A stretch of DNA of 44,002 bases, taken from positions 1 to 44,002 of the forward strand of contig JARBTJ010000026.1 in the NCBI GenBank assembly GCA_029240245.1, read 5' to 3'. The notes beneath the pieces were generated by a model. That model ran no database searches and was not told the origin of the DNA. It was given only the letters and a program-made list of their open reading frames with translations. This document shows positions 8,334 to 15,225 of this stretch, in pieces (positions within the stretch are counted from its first letter, which is position 1; the number at the start of each line of letters is the position of its first letter). This DNA comes from Herbinix sp. (lineage in GTDB: Bacteria > Bacillota > Clostridia > Lachnospirales > Lachnospiraceae). A program made the position numbers and the translations under genes.

Positions 8334-8963
8334 CTAAATAAATAATTCATTAAAAAAACGGTTAACAGTCTTTTTTGGCAGAGTTGGTTCCGCCCAAAAA
8401 GGCAGGGAATATATCCTCCGGTTTAGCTCTCTTCGTAAACGTATTATCATTTTGGGATCAGCATAAGGTATTAGATAAGTCCAGGATTCACTACCCCGGA
8501 TTGTCTGTACTGACTTTATAAATCGGTCCAATTTGCAATGATCCCATTCAGAGCGACCTCCGATTACAATCTTCGTATCACATCGTAAAAATTCATTTCT
8601 GTTCCTAATAATATCCGTCCCAAAATCAAGAACAACGCAGTCATAATGCTCTCCCAGAATATCTGCTATCCGGTTTTCGGAAACCTCCCTATAGCAGGTA
8701 ATCCGGCGAAAGGAAAACGAAGCTTTTTCAACCTTGCTCCAATCATAGGCTGTCTGTATCAGGCTAAAATCATGGTGGCAATTACATTCCAGATAGGCTG
8801 TCTTTCTGCCCAACTCTTCTCCCATATAAAAGGCAAGCATAAGACCCGTATGAGTAACGCCAACTCCATGATGTGATCCGATGATACCAAAGGTTTTTCG
8901 AGATTTGGTACTAACCTTTTCTTTTAACTTATTTAGCAACATCGGTTCATTTTTCATAGGCAT
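8334..8963 (-). CDS. MinD/ParA-like P-loop protein with degenerate Walker A
   Basis: A 209-residue protein with the outline of a MinD/ParA/CpaE-type ATPase. It has a P-loop-like strand (about 24-38, FGIIGSHHGVGVTHTG), a helix, a long middle region and a Walker B-like strand CVVLDFGTD (about 109-117). The P-loop has Val-Thr-His where a working deviant Walker A has Lys-Thr, so nucleotide hydrolysis is doubtful. It clearly resembles the C-terminal half of the upstream kinase: GVTH in the loop, VLD(F/Y)G in the B strand, and a matching LPKK..N.FF.EL end. The two genes are 19 bp apart and this one has an AGGAGTG ribosome site, so they form one operon. No membrane segment is visible. The role is unknown; a partner or target of the kinase is a reasonable inference. 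Confidence 0.65.
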   Translation of the reverse strand: MPMKNEPMLLNKLKEKVSTKSRKTFGIIGSHHGVGVTHTGLMLAFYMGEELGRKTAYLECNCHHDFSLIQTAYDWSKVEKASFSFRRITCYREVSENRIADILGEHYDCVVLDFGTDIIRNRNEFLRCDTKIVIGGRSEWDHCKLDRFIKSVQTIRGSESWTYLIPYADPKMIIRLRRELNRRIYSLPFWAEPTLPKKTVNRFFNELFI

Positions 8964-8982
8964 TACTTATCACTCCTGATCC

Positions 8983-10341
8983 TTATAATATTACCGACTG
9001 AGTTAGCTCATGAAAAAAATCATTCCCATTTTTCTTTGGCAGCTTTGCAAACGGATCCGTTATATAGGGCATTCTTAGGCAGTTTTTACCCTTCATGCTC
9101 TTTAATACCTGGTGAAACTGAACACCGTTCAAGTAATTAAATACGTATAAAATATCTTTATATTCTGCTACCATATCAAGTACTTGTTCCGCTTGGTCCA
9201 GTTCCCAGTCCTTTGCTCCCATAACAAGTATTCGAATCTCGGCTGCTAAAAAATCCTTCCGATTTTCAACGGTTAAGCAACCATAATCCAATACAGTTAC
9301 ACGGTAATTCAGATTATCTGCATGATTTGATAATTCCTTCGGGAGCATCCACATTCCCCTATACCGGTATAAACCGTTTTCTCTGGGAATTATGTGATAC
9401 CGGGACTTCACCTGCCATACACAACCGCTTAAATTTTCCTCCTTGTAAAGACACGGGTAATTTTGATTCATTAAATATCCTATCAGACAAAACGCCAAAT
9501 GTGTGACACCCATTCGTGGCTGCGCTCCTGCAACTGCAATTCTTATCGACTGACTCGATTTCATAGCTATTGCGTTTTTTTGTACCAATGCTGATAAATG
9601 TCTATTCAACTGCAACACAGAAGCATATCTTTGGGACGGATGAAATTTGAGGCAGCGGCTAATAATAGCTTTTATCTTTTTCGAGCATTTACGTATATCA
9701 TCGATATGATCAATATAGGAAACTCTTGGATTAACCGGTTTACCAGTCGTCATAAAATACATTAACATCCCAATACCGTAAACATCACAACGCTCATCAA
9801 TGCCGCATTTATCGTATAATTCCGGAGCAGCATAACCCTTTGTACCAAAATGCAATAGCTCATTATCCGTAGCATCACGGTATACCGCACTTCCGAAATC
9901 TATGAGCTTTATATCGGAATCTGATATAATTATATTTTCCGGTTTTAAATCCAGATATAAGATTGGTTTTTGAGTGGAGTGTAAATAAAGAATTAAATCA
10001 CAGAGTTTAAGTATGAACGGAATCATGATATCTTCCCGTAACGGACCATTTGCCTCAACATATTCTTGTAAGGTCATGCCTTCAAGATATTCTTCGACTA
10101 TGTAGGAACCATTATCATTTTCTTCAATATCATAAATTATAGGAATACTGGAATGTTTAAGATTTTTGAGAATTTGTGCTTCTTTTCGTAGTATTTCGTA
10201 TTGGGGATAATTCTTGGAAATGAATTTAATTGCTCGAAAGGAATTTAAAAGAATATGTTCTGCCAGATATACGTTGGCAGTGCCTCCTCTGCCAAGTAAT
10301 TTGATGATGCGATACTTATGAAACCATATGTCGTTAAGCAT
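8983..10341 (-). CDS. Ser/Thr protein kinase fused to MinD/ParA-like domain
   Basis: A 452-residue cytoplasmic protein. A Hanks-type kinase fills about residues 1-260: glycine loop LLGRGGTANVY, a Lys in AIKFI, a Glu in the next helix, catalytic loop LYLDLKPENI (His-Arg of HRD replaced by Tyr-Leu, Asp kept), IDFGSA for DFG, and GTKGYAAPE. There is no transmembrane segment or PASTA domain, unlike PrkC. About 265-452 is a MinD/ParA-like domain with the degenerate loop GAQPRMGVTH and VLDYG, paralogous to the next gene. I chose the ATG at 10341 because it has GGAAAGGAGAG just upstream; the longer frame start at 10386 is within a few bases of the predicted transcription start. Kinase activity is likely; the substrate is unknown. 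Confidence 0.82.
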   Translation of the reverse strand: MLNDIWFHKYRIIKLLGRGGTANVYLAEHILLNSFRAIKFISKNYPQYEILRKEAQILKNLKHSSIPIIYDIEENDNGSYIVEEYLEGMTLQEYVEANGPLREDIMIPFILKLCDLILYLHSTQKPILYLDLKPENIIISDSDIKLIDFGSAVYRDATDNELLHFGTKGYAAPELYDKCGIDERCDVYGIGMLMYFMTTGKPVNPRVSYIDHIDDIRKCSKKIKAIISRCLKFHPSQRYASVLQLNRHLSALVQKNAIAMKSSQSIRIAVAGAQPRMGVTHLAFCLIGYLMNQNYPCLYKEENLSGCVWQVKSRYHIIPRENGLYRYRGMWMLPKELSNHADNLNYRVTVLDYGCLTVENRKDFLAAEIRILVMGAKDWELDQAEQVLDMVAEYKDILYVFNYLNGVQFHQVLKSMKGKNCLRMPYITDPFAKLPKKNGNDFFHELTQSVIL

Positions 10342-10395
10342 TCTCTCCTTTCCTATCAGAATCATTACAAAGTAAAATCGAGTCATTCTTACTAT

Positions 10396-10424
10396 ATTAT
10401 AACCATATTATGGTAGTAAATCAA
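10396..10424 (-). promoter_or_regulatory. Sigma-A promoter of the kinase operon
   Basis: On the minus strand TTGATT (10419-10424), exactly 17 bp, TATAAT (10396-10401). Predicted transcription begins near 10389, which places the ribosome site and the ATG at 10341 correctly in a short leader. Confidence 0.8.
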
Positions 10425-10548
10425 CAAATATTTCATTGGCTCTTTTCACAATAATTTTGTTATATTTTGTAACATTTTATACCGTCATTTCCTGCATTTT
10501 CTTGTAGATTTAGGGCACTTATTAATACAAATTTCACATCTAAGTGTA

Positions 10549-10577
10549 TTGACTTTAAAAGGTTTTTAAATTATACT
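10549..10577 (+). promoter_or_regulatory. Sigma-A promoter of mecA
   Basis: TTGACT (10549-10554), 17-bp spacer, TATACT (10572-10577). It lies about 75 bp upstream of the mecA start and is divergent from the kinase operon promoter. Confidence 0.75.
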
Positions 10578-10654
10578 TTTTTTACACCAATGGATGGATT
10601 TTTAACTGATACTTAAAAATCAGTTCCTGTTTAGTACAGAAAGGGGTGTACTAT

Positions 10655-11416
10655 ATGAAGATTGAAAAAATTAGTGATAATCAAATAAGATGTACCTTGA
10701 GTAAAAGTGATTTAATAGACAGAGAGCTTCGAATTAGTGAACTTGCTTACGGTACCGAAAAAGCCAAGGCACTGTTCAGAGATATGATCCAACAGGCTTT
10801 CTATGAATTTGGTTTTGAAGTAGATGATATACCTTTGATGATAGAAGCAATACCCGTATCCACTGAATGTTTAATTTTAGTTATTACCAAAGTGGAAGAT
10901 CCGGATGAATTAGATACCCGTTTTTCTAAGTTTTCCTCCTTTAATGTACGTGACAACGAAGATAAGGAGGATGCGGATGAGGATGCCTACGCGGATGAAA
11001 TCATTAATAACTTTGATGATGACCTATCCGAGGATGCAGAGGAAGGCTCCAAGGATTTAATTGAAGCAACTGAACTATCTGACTCCGGTATGCCAGATAA
11101 GACAGGAAATCATCCATCATCAAATATGATAAAGATTTATACCTTCCGTTCATTAAAGGAAGTTACCGATTTGGCATATATTCTGATCGGTACTTATAAC
11201 GGTGTTAATACTCTATATAAGAACCCTATTACTTCAACCTATTATTTAGTAGTGAACAAATCCCAGCATACTCCCGAGGAATTCAATAAGATATGTAATA
11301 TTATCACGGAGTATGGCAAGGCCGAGAAATCCACTTATGCAAGTTCTGCTTATTATGATGAACACTTCGATATTATAGTAAAAAATAACGCACTTCAAAT
11401 TCTTTCCGTTATGTAA
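10655..11416 (+). CDS. mecA: MecA-family adaptor protein
   Basis: A 253-residue adaptor of the MecA/YpbH family, which delivers substrates to the ClpC-ClpP protease and promotes ClpC assembly. The N-terminal domain (MKIEKISDNQIRCTLSKSDL ... ELAYGTEKAKALFRDMIQQA) and the C-terminal domain (about 150-250, IKIYTFRSLKEVTDLAYIL ... YYDEHFDIIVKNNA) are both recognisable. The linker (about 95-135) is strikingly acidic. I chose the ATG at 10655 with AAAGGGG 8 bases upstream; a GTG three codons earlier lies inside that site. Transcription ends at the 11441-11467 hairpin. The substrate in this organism is unknown. Confidence 0.9.
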   Translation: MKIEKISDNQIRCTLSKSDLIDRELRISELAYGTEKAKALFRDMIQQAFYEFGFEVDDIPLMIEAIPVSTECLILVITKVEDPDELDTRFSKFSSFNVRDNEDKEDADEDAYADEIINNFDDDLSEDAEEGSKDLIEATELSDSGMPDKTGNHPSSNMIKIYTFRSLKEVTDLAYILIGTYNGVNTLYKNPITSTYYLVVNKSQHTPEEFNKICNIITEYGKAEKSTYASSAYYDEHFDIIVKNNALQILSVM

Positions 11417-11440
11417 ACAATATAATATCAAAAATAATCA

Positions 11441-11467
11441 AGGAGATGTCATACGACATCTCCTTTT
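11441..11467. terminator. Terminator after mecA, probably bidirectional
   Basis: AGGAGATGTC (11441-11450) and GACATCTCCT (11455-11464) form a perfect 10-bp stem with a 4-base loop, followed by TTTCATT. It is also suitably placed to end the convergent DUF1858 gene. Confidence 0.85.
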
Positions 11468-11491
11468 CATTGAGTGTTAATAATTCGGTTG

Positions 11492-11692
11492 TTATTCACC
11501 AACTACTTCATTAATTCTATCCATTAGATCCTCCGGATCTAATCCATGAACCATAGCTGCTTCCTCTAACGTTTCTCCCTGTGCGGAAGGACATCCGAGG
11601 CAATGCATACCGATATCCAGTAAAACCGGAATAATATTTTGATCAAAAGCAATTGCCTGTGCAATTGTCATGTCCTTGGTGATATTTGCCAT
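11492..11692 (-). CDS. DUF1858 small redox-type protein
   Basis: A 66-residue protein of the DUF1858 family, annotated in databases as a hybrid-cluster-protein-associated redox disulfide domain. It is a small helical bundle with a Cys-Leu-Gly-Cys pair (residues 32-35, [18 protein letters not shown]), which may form a disulfide or bind a metal or cluster. The site AAAGGAGG precedes the ATG. The promoter at 11776-11804 leaves a leader of about 75 bases containing a 6-bp hairpin (11739-11744 with 11763-11768). A divergent ferredoxin gene starts 500 bp away. The redox role is inferred. Confidence 0.85.
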   Translation of the reverse strand: MANITKDMTIAQAIAFDQNIIPVLLDIGMHCLGCPSAQGETLEEAAMVHGLDPEDLMDRINEVVGE

Positions 11693-11775
11693 ATCCTATT
11701 CCTCCTTTAAGCTAGTTATATTTATATAGCAATGTGTCAGGCTATGCCGAAACCTTGCTGAGTAGCCTAGGCAAT

Positions 11776-11804
11776 ATTATATTCCATCACTCTTTTATCG
11801 TCAA
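11776..11804 (-). promoter_or_regulatory. Sigma-A promoter of the DUF1858 gene
   Basis: On the minus strand TTGACG (11799-11804), 17-bp spacer, TATAAT (11776-11781). Confidence 0.78.
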
Positions 11805-11966
11805 GCGATATATAAATAACAAACAATTCAAAGTAATGAATTTTTCATAAAGTCTTCTCCCATTCTTTCTATACTATTATTATGAAACATGGATGGATTT
11901 ATTCTTATAACTCCATATCTATGATATAAGATTGATTATTGAAGTATTTTCTATAAATATTAAACA

Positions 11967-12014
11967 GGCTTTACCATATCAATGACAAGAAAACTCCATT
12001 AATATGGTAAGGCC
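11967..12014. other. Long intergenic hairpin in a 335-bp gene-free stretch
   Basis: GGCTTTACCATAT (11967-11979) pairs with ATATGGTAAGGCC (12002-12014), 13 bp with one G-T pair and a 22-base loop. Neither side has a T-run, so it is not a typical terminator. It lies between the divergent promoters of the DUF1858 and ferredoxin genes. Apart from this element and the promoters, I see nothing in 11805-12139. Confidence 0.5.
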
Positions 12015-12139
12015 AGTCCCACAATTAATTGCTATAATCTCGGCGTTTATATTAACCCATGGATTATTTCGATTTGATTTTACTTTTCTAAAGCCAACCT
12101 TACTCTTTTCCTTATAAATAAATGAAAATGAAATAACGC

Positions 12140-12168
12140 TTGCATAATTATCCTACTTATATTAGAAT
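12140..12168 (+). promoter_or_regulatory. Promoter of the ferredoxin gene
   Basis: TTGCAT (12140-12145), 17-bp spacer, TAGAAT (12163-12168), about 36 bp upstream of the ferredoxin start. Confidence 0.65.
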
Positions 12169-12203
12169 ATAGTCGACTATTTTGTAAAGGAGGTTGATTA
12201 CCA

Positions 12204-12371
12204 ATGGCATATACTATTAGCAATGAATGTATTAGCTGCGGCGCTTGTGCCGGAGACTGCCCTACCGGATCCATTTCCGAAGGAGCTAGCCAATATGAAA
12301 TTGATGCTGCTACTTGCATTGATTGTGGTGCTTGTGCAGATACATGCCCTACAGGTTCAATATCAGCTTAA
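12204..12371 (+). CDS. Small 2[4Fe-4S] clostridial-type ferredoxin
   Basis: A 55-residue electron carrier. It has two CxxCxxCxxxCP motifs: CISCGACAGDCPTGSI at residues 9-24 and CIDCGACADTCPTGSI at 38-53, giving eight cysteines for two [4Fe-4S] clusters. The halves are clear internal duplicates. The start ATG follows AAAGGAGG at ideal spacing, and a promoter and terminator bracket the gene, so it is a monocistronic unit. It likely serves hydrogenase, pyruvate:ferredoxin oxidoreductase or similar anaerobic enzymes, none of which is encoded nearby. Confidence 0.95.
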   Translation: MAYTISNECISCGACAGDCPTGSISEGASQYEIDAATCIDCGACADTCPTGSISA

Positions 12372-12386
12372 TAAATTCATACATAG

Positions 12387-12452
12387 AGGTTGTCTCAGAT
12401 TTTACGGTTTCGTATATATTACGGACTAATAAAATGAGGCAGCTTCTTTTTT
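12387..12452 (+). terminator. Terminator after the ferredoxin gene
   Basis: AGGTTGTCTCA (12387-12397) pairs with TGAGGCAGCTT (12435-12445) using G-U pairs that only work in the plus-strand transcript, followed by CTTTTTTG. Confidence 0.7.
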
Positions 12453-12461
12453 GCCTATGTA

Positions 12462-13187
12462 TCAAATATAAACTTTATTTTTTTTGAAAAATTTTGATTT
12501 CTTCCTATTTTTTCCGTCCAACGTTGCTGCTGCCGTCATTCTGCTTTTTTGATAATCTCTTAAGGTAGAATCGAATTTTTTATATCTTTCTTCTTCTTTT
12601 TCCTCCTGAAGTCTCATTAAATAGCTCATTTCCTTAATTACTCCGTCGGTAACATTTACACCGATTTCATCTGAGAGCACCGTATTATTTTCTTTCAGCG
12701 CGGATAAAATGATGTGATTCATAATTGCCTTGAATTGTTCCATTTTATCTCCCTGTTGTTCTTTTATTTCCTGTTTTACTTCCTCCGCAACAATACTTGT
12801 CCCATTCGAAGTATCAATTACATCGGCATTCTTAAGTACCTCTTCCTTCTTAAGTTCCTCAACATTCTCCGGTCCCTTTTCTTCATTCCACATCTCCATC
12901 ACCCTTCCGTTCAGTTCATCTTTTAGTCTTACCATCGTCTGAGTATCTAAGGTATCCAACTTACTCAAATTCGGCAAAAGCAGCTTAATCGCTTTCAGTT
13001 GAAAACCCTGTTCTTTTAATTGCTTTACCGTTTTTAATAATTCAATATCCGTTTCTCTATAGTAGCGGTGCCCCAATTCATTCCGAGAGACTGGTAATTC
13101 CAGCTCGTCTTCCCAATAGCGAAGAACATGATTTTGTACATCAATTTTTTTTGAGGCCTCCGAAATCATATATCTTACTTCATCCAT
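12462..13187 (-). CDS. MerR-type DNA-binding regulator
   Basis: A 241-residue protein. The N-terminal MerR-like winged helix is clear (about 6-75, YMISEASKKIDVQNHVLRYW ... HRYYRETDIELLKTVKQLKEQG). The rest is highly charged and probably coiled-coil, and it ends in a very basic tail (KNRKKSKFFKKNK). No ligand-binding domain is recognisable, so it may be a structural or architectural DNA-binding protein rather than a classical effector-sensing MerR; some Firmicute MerR-like proteins such as RacA bind chromosome sites. The ATG has GGAGGA upstream. A promoter at 13230-13257 lies just before it. Confidence 0.75.
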   Translation of the reverse strand: MDEVRYMISEASKKIDVQNHVLRYWEDELELPVSRNELGHRYYRETDIELLKTVKQLKEQGFQLKAIKLLLPNLSKLDTLDTQTMVRLKDELNGRVMEMWNEEKGPENVEELKKEEVLKNADVIDTSNGTSIVAEEVKQEIKEQQGDKMEQFKAIMNHIILSALKENNTVLSDEIGVNVTDGVIKEMSYLMRLQEEKEEERYKKFDSTLRDYQKSRMTAAATLDGKNRKKSKFFKKNKVYI

Positions 13188-13229
13188 CGTTTGTCCTCCT
13201 TTTTTATGTAATTAATTTCCACTTTTTAC

Positions 13230-13257
13230 ATTATAACATAGCAAACATCAAATGCAA
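13230..13257 (-). promoter_or_regulatory. Promoter of the MerR-type gene
   Basis: On the minus strand TTGCAT (13252-13257), 16-bp spacer, TATAAT (13230-13235) preceded by TGT (extended -10). Confidence 0.65.
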
Positions 13258-13295
13258 TATGGTTTCCACATATTCCCATATAACTTATCGACACA

Positions 13296-13331
13296 AAAAG
13301 GGGAAACTTAAAAGAAGTTTCCCCTTTTCTA
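13296..13331 (-). terminator. Terminator of the gdpP-rplI-dnaB operon
   Basis: AAAAGGGGAAACTT (13296-13309) and AAGTTTCCCCTTTT (13315-13328) form a perfect 14-bp stem with a 5-base loop, 20 bp beyond the dnaB stop. The A/T ends provide a U-tract in the minus-strand transcript. Confidence 0.88.
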
Positions 13332-13348
13332 CAGAATATTAATTTTTA

Positions 13349-14677
13349 TTATCTTTCTAAATTTGCAAACTTCGTAAATTGTGACTGCCATGCAAGCTTA
13401 ATAGTTCCGGTCGGACCATTTCTTTGTTTACCTATGATAATTTCCGACACTCCGGGTTCCTCCGTATCATGATTATAATAATCATCACGGTAAATAAACA
13501 TTACAACGTCGGCATCCTGCTCAATGGCTCCGGACTCTCTTAAGTCGGAAAGCATAGGTCTTTTATCTGGCCTTTGCTCAACGGCACGGCTTAACTGAGA
13601 TAGGGCGATAACAGGTACACTAAGCTCTCTTGCTAAAGATTTTAAGGAACGTGATATTTCTGATATTTCCTGCTGTCTTGATTCTGATTTCTTACTTCCT
13701 GACATCAACTGAAGATAATCGATAACGATTAAACCCAGATTTTTTTCTATTTTCAATTTTCTGCATTTGGAACGCATCTCACTAACGGAGATAGCCGAGG
13801 TATCATCAATGACCAAATTAGAGTTACCTACCACTCTGGCACTTTCCATCAGGCTTGACCAGTCTTCACCGGACAAAGAACCGGTTCTAATCGCCTGGGA
13901 ATCCACTTTGGAATTCATGGATAAAATACGTTTTACCAACTGGTCCTGTGACATTTCCAAGCTGAAAATAACTGTCGTTACATTTGATTTCAGTGCTACA
14001 TATTCCGCTATGTTAAGTACAAAAGCTGTCTTTCCCATGGAGGGTCTGGCAGCAATAAGTATTAAATCCGAGGGTTGTAAGCCCGCCGTCTTATAATCCA
14101 GGTCATAAAAGCCGGTTGCGATACCCGTCACACTTCCCTGGTTTTTTGCTGCAGCTTCAATGCTGTCAATGGTCCGAAGCACTACCTCCTTGATATCGGT
14201 AAATTCTTTGGTTGCCTTGTTCTGAACGATATCAAATACCTGTTTCTCGGTTTTCTCTAATATAACTTCAAGCTTTTCTTTATCCAGATAACAGGAATTC
14301 GCTGTTTCCTCAGAAATTTTAATCAACCTTCTGAGTACAGCCTTTTCCTTTACAATTTGCGCATAATACCTTACATTGGCTGAGGTAGGTACCGAAGTAA
14401 CCAAATCGCGGATAAACTCCAGGCTACAGACCTGGGGCGGAACATCCTTCTCCTTCAACCTGTTTTGTAACGTAATTAAATCTACCGGTTTACCTTCATT
14501 ATACAATTCACTCATTGTATCATATAAAATACTATATTGTTGTTCGTAGAAGTCCGACCCTGTGATTATCTCCGAGGCCGCTACAATGGCATCCCGGTCC
14601 ATAATCATAGAACCAATGACTGACTGCTCTGCTTCTGCACTATGTGGGAGTATTTTTTTTATAAATGCATCATCCAT
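13349..14677 (-). CDS. dnaB: Replicative DNA helicase DnaB
   Basis: The hexameric helicase that unwinds DNA at the replication fork (called DnaC in Bacillus). The length of 442 residues is normal. The N-terminal DnaB domain starts with PHSAEAEQSVIGSMI. The RecA-like motor carries Walker A at about residue 205 (ARPSMGKTAF), Walker B-like LGLIVIDYLQLM, and the conserved ALSQLSRAVEQRPDKRPMLSDLRESG and IGKQRNGPTG motifs. The site is AAGGAGG. It is the last gene of the gdpP-rplI-dnaB operon, 26 bp after rplI. No intein is present. Confidence 0.97.
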   Translation of the reverse strand: MDDAFIKKILPHSAEAEQSVIGSMIMDRDAIVAASEIITGSDFYEQQYSILYDTMSELYNEGKPVDLITLQNRLKEKDVPPQVCSLEFIRDLVTSVPTSANVRYYAQIVKEKAVLRRLIKISEETANSCYLDKEKLEVILEKTEKQVFDIVQNKATKEFTDIKEVVLRTIDSIEAAAKNQGSVTGIATGFYDLDYKTAGLQPSDLILIAARPSMGKTAFVLNIAEYVALKSNVTTVIFSLEMSQDQLVKRILSMNSKVDSQAIRTGSLSGEDWSSLMESARVVGNSNLVIDDTSAISVSEMRSKCRKLKIEKNLGLIVIDYLQLMSGSKKSESRQQEISEISRSLKSLARELSVPVIALSQLSRAVEQRPDKRPMLSDLRESGAIEQDADVVMFIYRDDYYNHDTEEPGVSEIIIGKQRNGPTGTIKLAWQSQFTKFANLER

Positions 14678-14703
14678 GGTTTATCCTCCTTGCAGAACTT
14701 AGG

Positions 14704-15150
14704 TTATACTGCTTCAACCATAACCTTCATTTCTGCAGTAACCTGCGGATGTAGTTTTATGGGCACGGTATAGGTTCCGGCGTTTTTAATGGGGTCATTT
14801 AATTGTAATTTTTTCTTATCAAAATCATAACCAAACTGCTCTTTTACCGCTGCAGCTATTTCCTTGGAGGATATGGATCCGAAGGTCCTACCTCCCTCAC
14901 CCGCTTTTACTGTAAGTTTAATCGTAATTCCTTCTAATTTCTTTGCAAGCTCCTTTGCCTCGTCCAATAATTCCTTTTGTTTCTTAAGCTCGGCATCTTT
15001 CTGCATTTTTAATTCATAAAGGTTTTGCTTTGTCGCTTCCATTCCAAGCTTTTTGGGAAGAATAAAGTTTCTTGCGTAGCCGTCACTTACCTTTACTATT
15101 TCACCCTTTTTACCAAGGGCCTTAACATCCTGAATTAATATAATTTCCAT
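14704..15150 (-). CDS. rplI: 50S ribosomal protein L9
   Basis: A large-subunit ribosomal protein that binds 23S rRNA and bridges neighbouring ribosomes. The 148 residues show the typical N-domain (MEIILIQDVKALGKKGEIVKVSDGYA is split here as MEIILIQDVKALG and GYARNFILPKKLG), a long connecting helix and the C-domain (GRTFGSISSKEIAAAV). I set the start at the ATG at 15150, which has AAAGGAGAG upstream and begins with the universal MEIIL; an in-frame upstream extension of 18 codons has no support. Confidence 0.96.
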   Translation of the reverse strand: MEIILIQDVKALGKKGEIVKVSDGYARNFILPKKLGMEATKQNLYELKMQKDAELKKQKELLDEAKELAKKLEGITIKLTVKAGEGGRTFGSISSKEIAAAVKEQFGYDFDKKKLQLNDPIKNAGTYTVPIKLHPQVTAEMKVMVEAV

Positions 15151-15225
15151 CTGTGTCTCTCCTTTATCTATCCTTATATTTTGTAAAGTCCAATCCCCGG
15201 ACATATCGGCTCAACAAGTTAGTCT

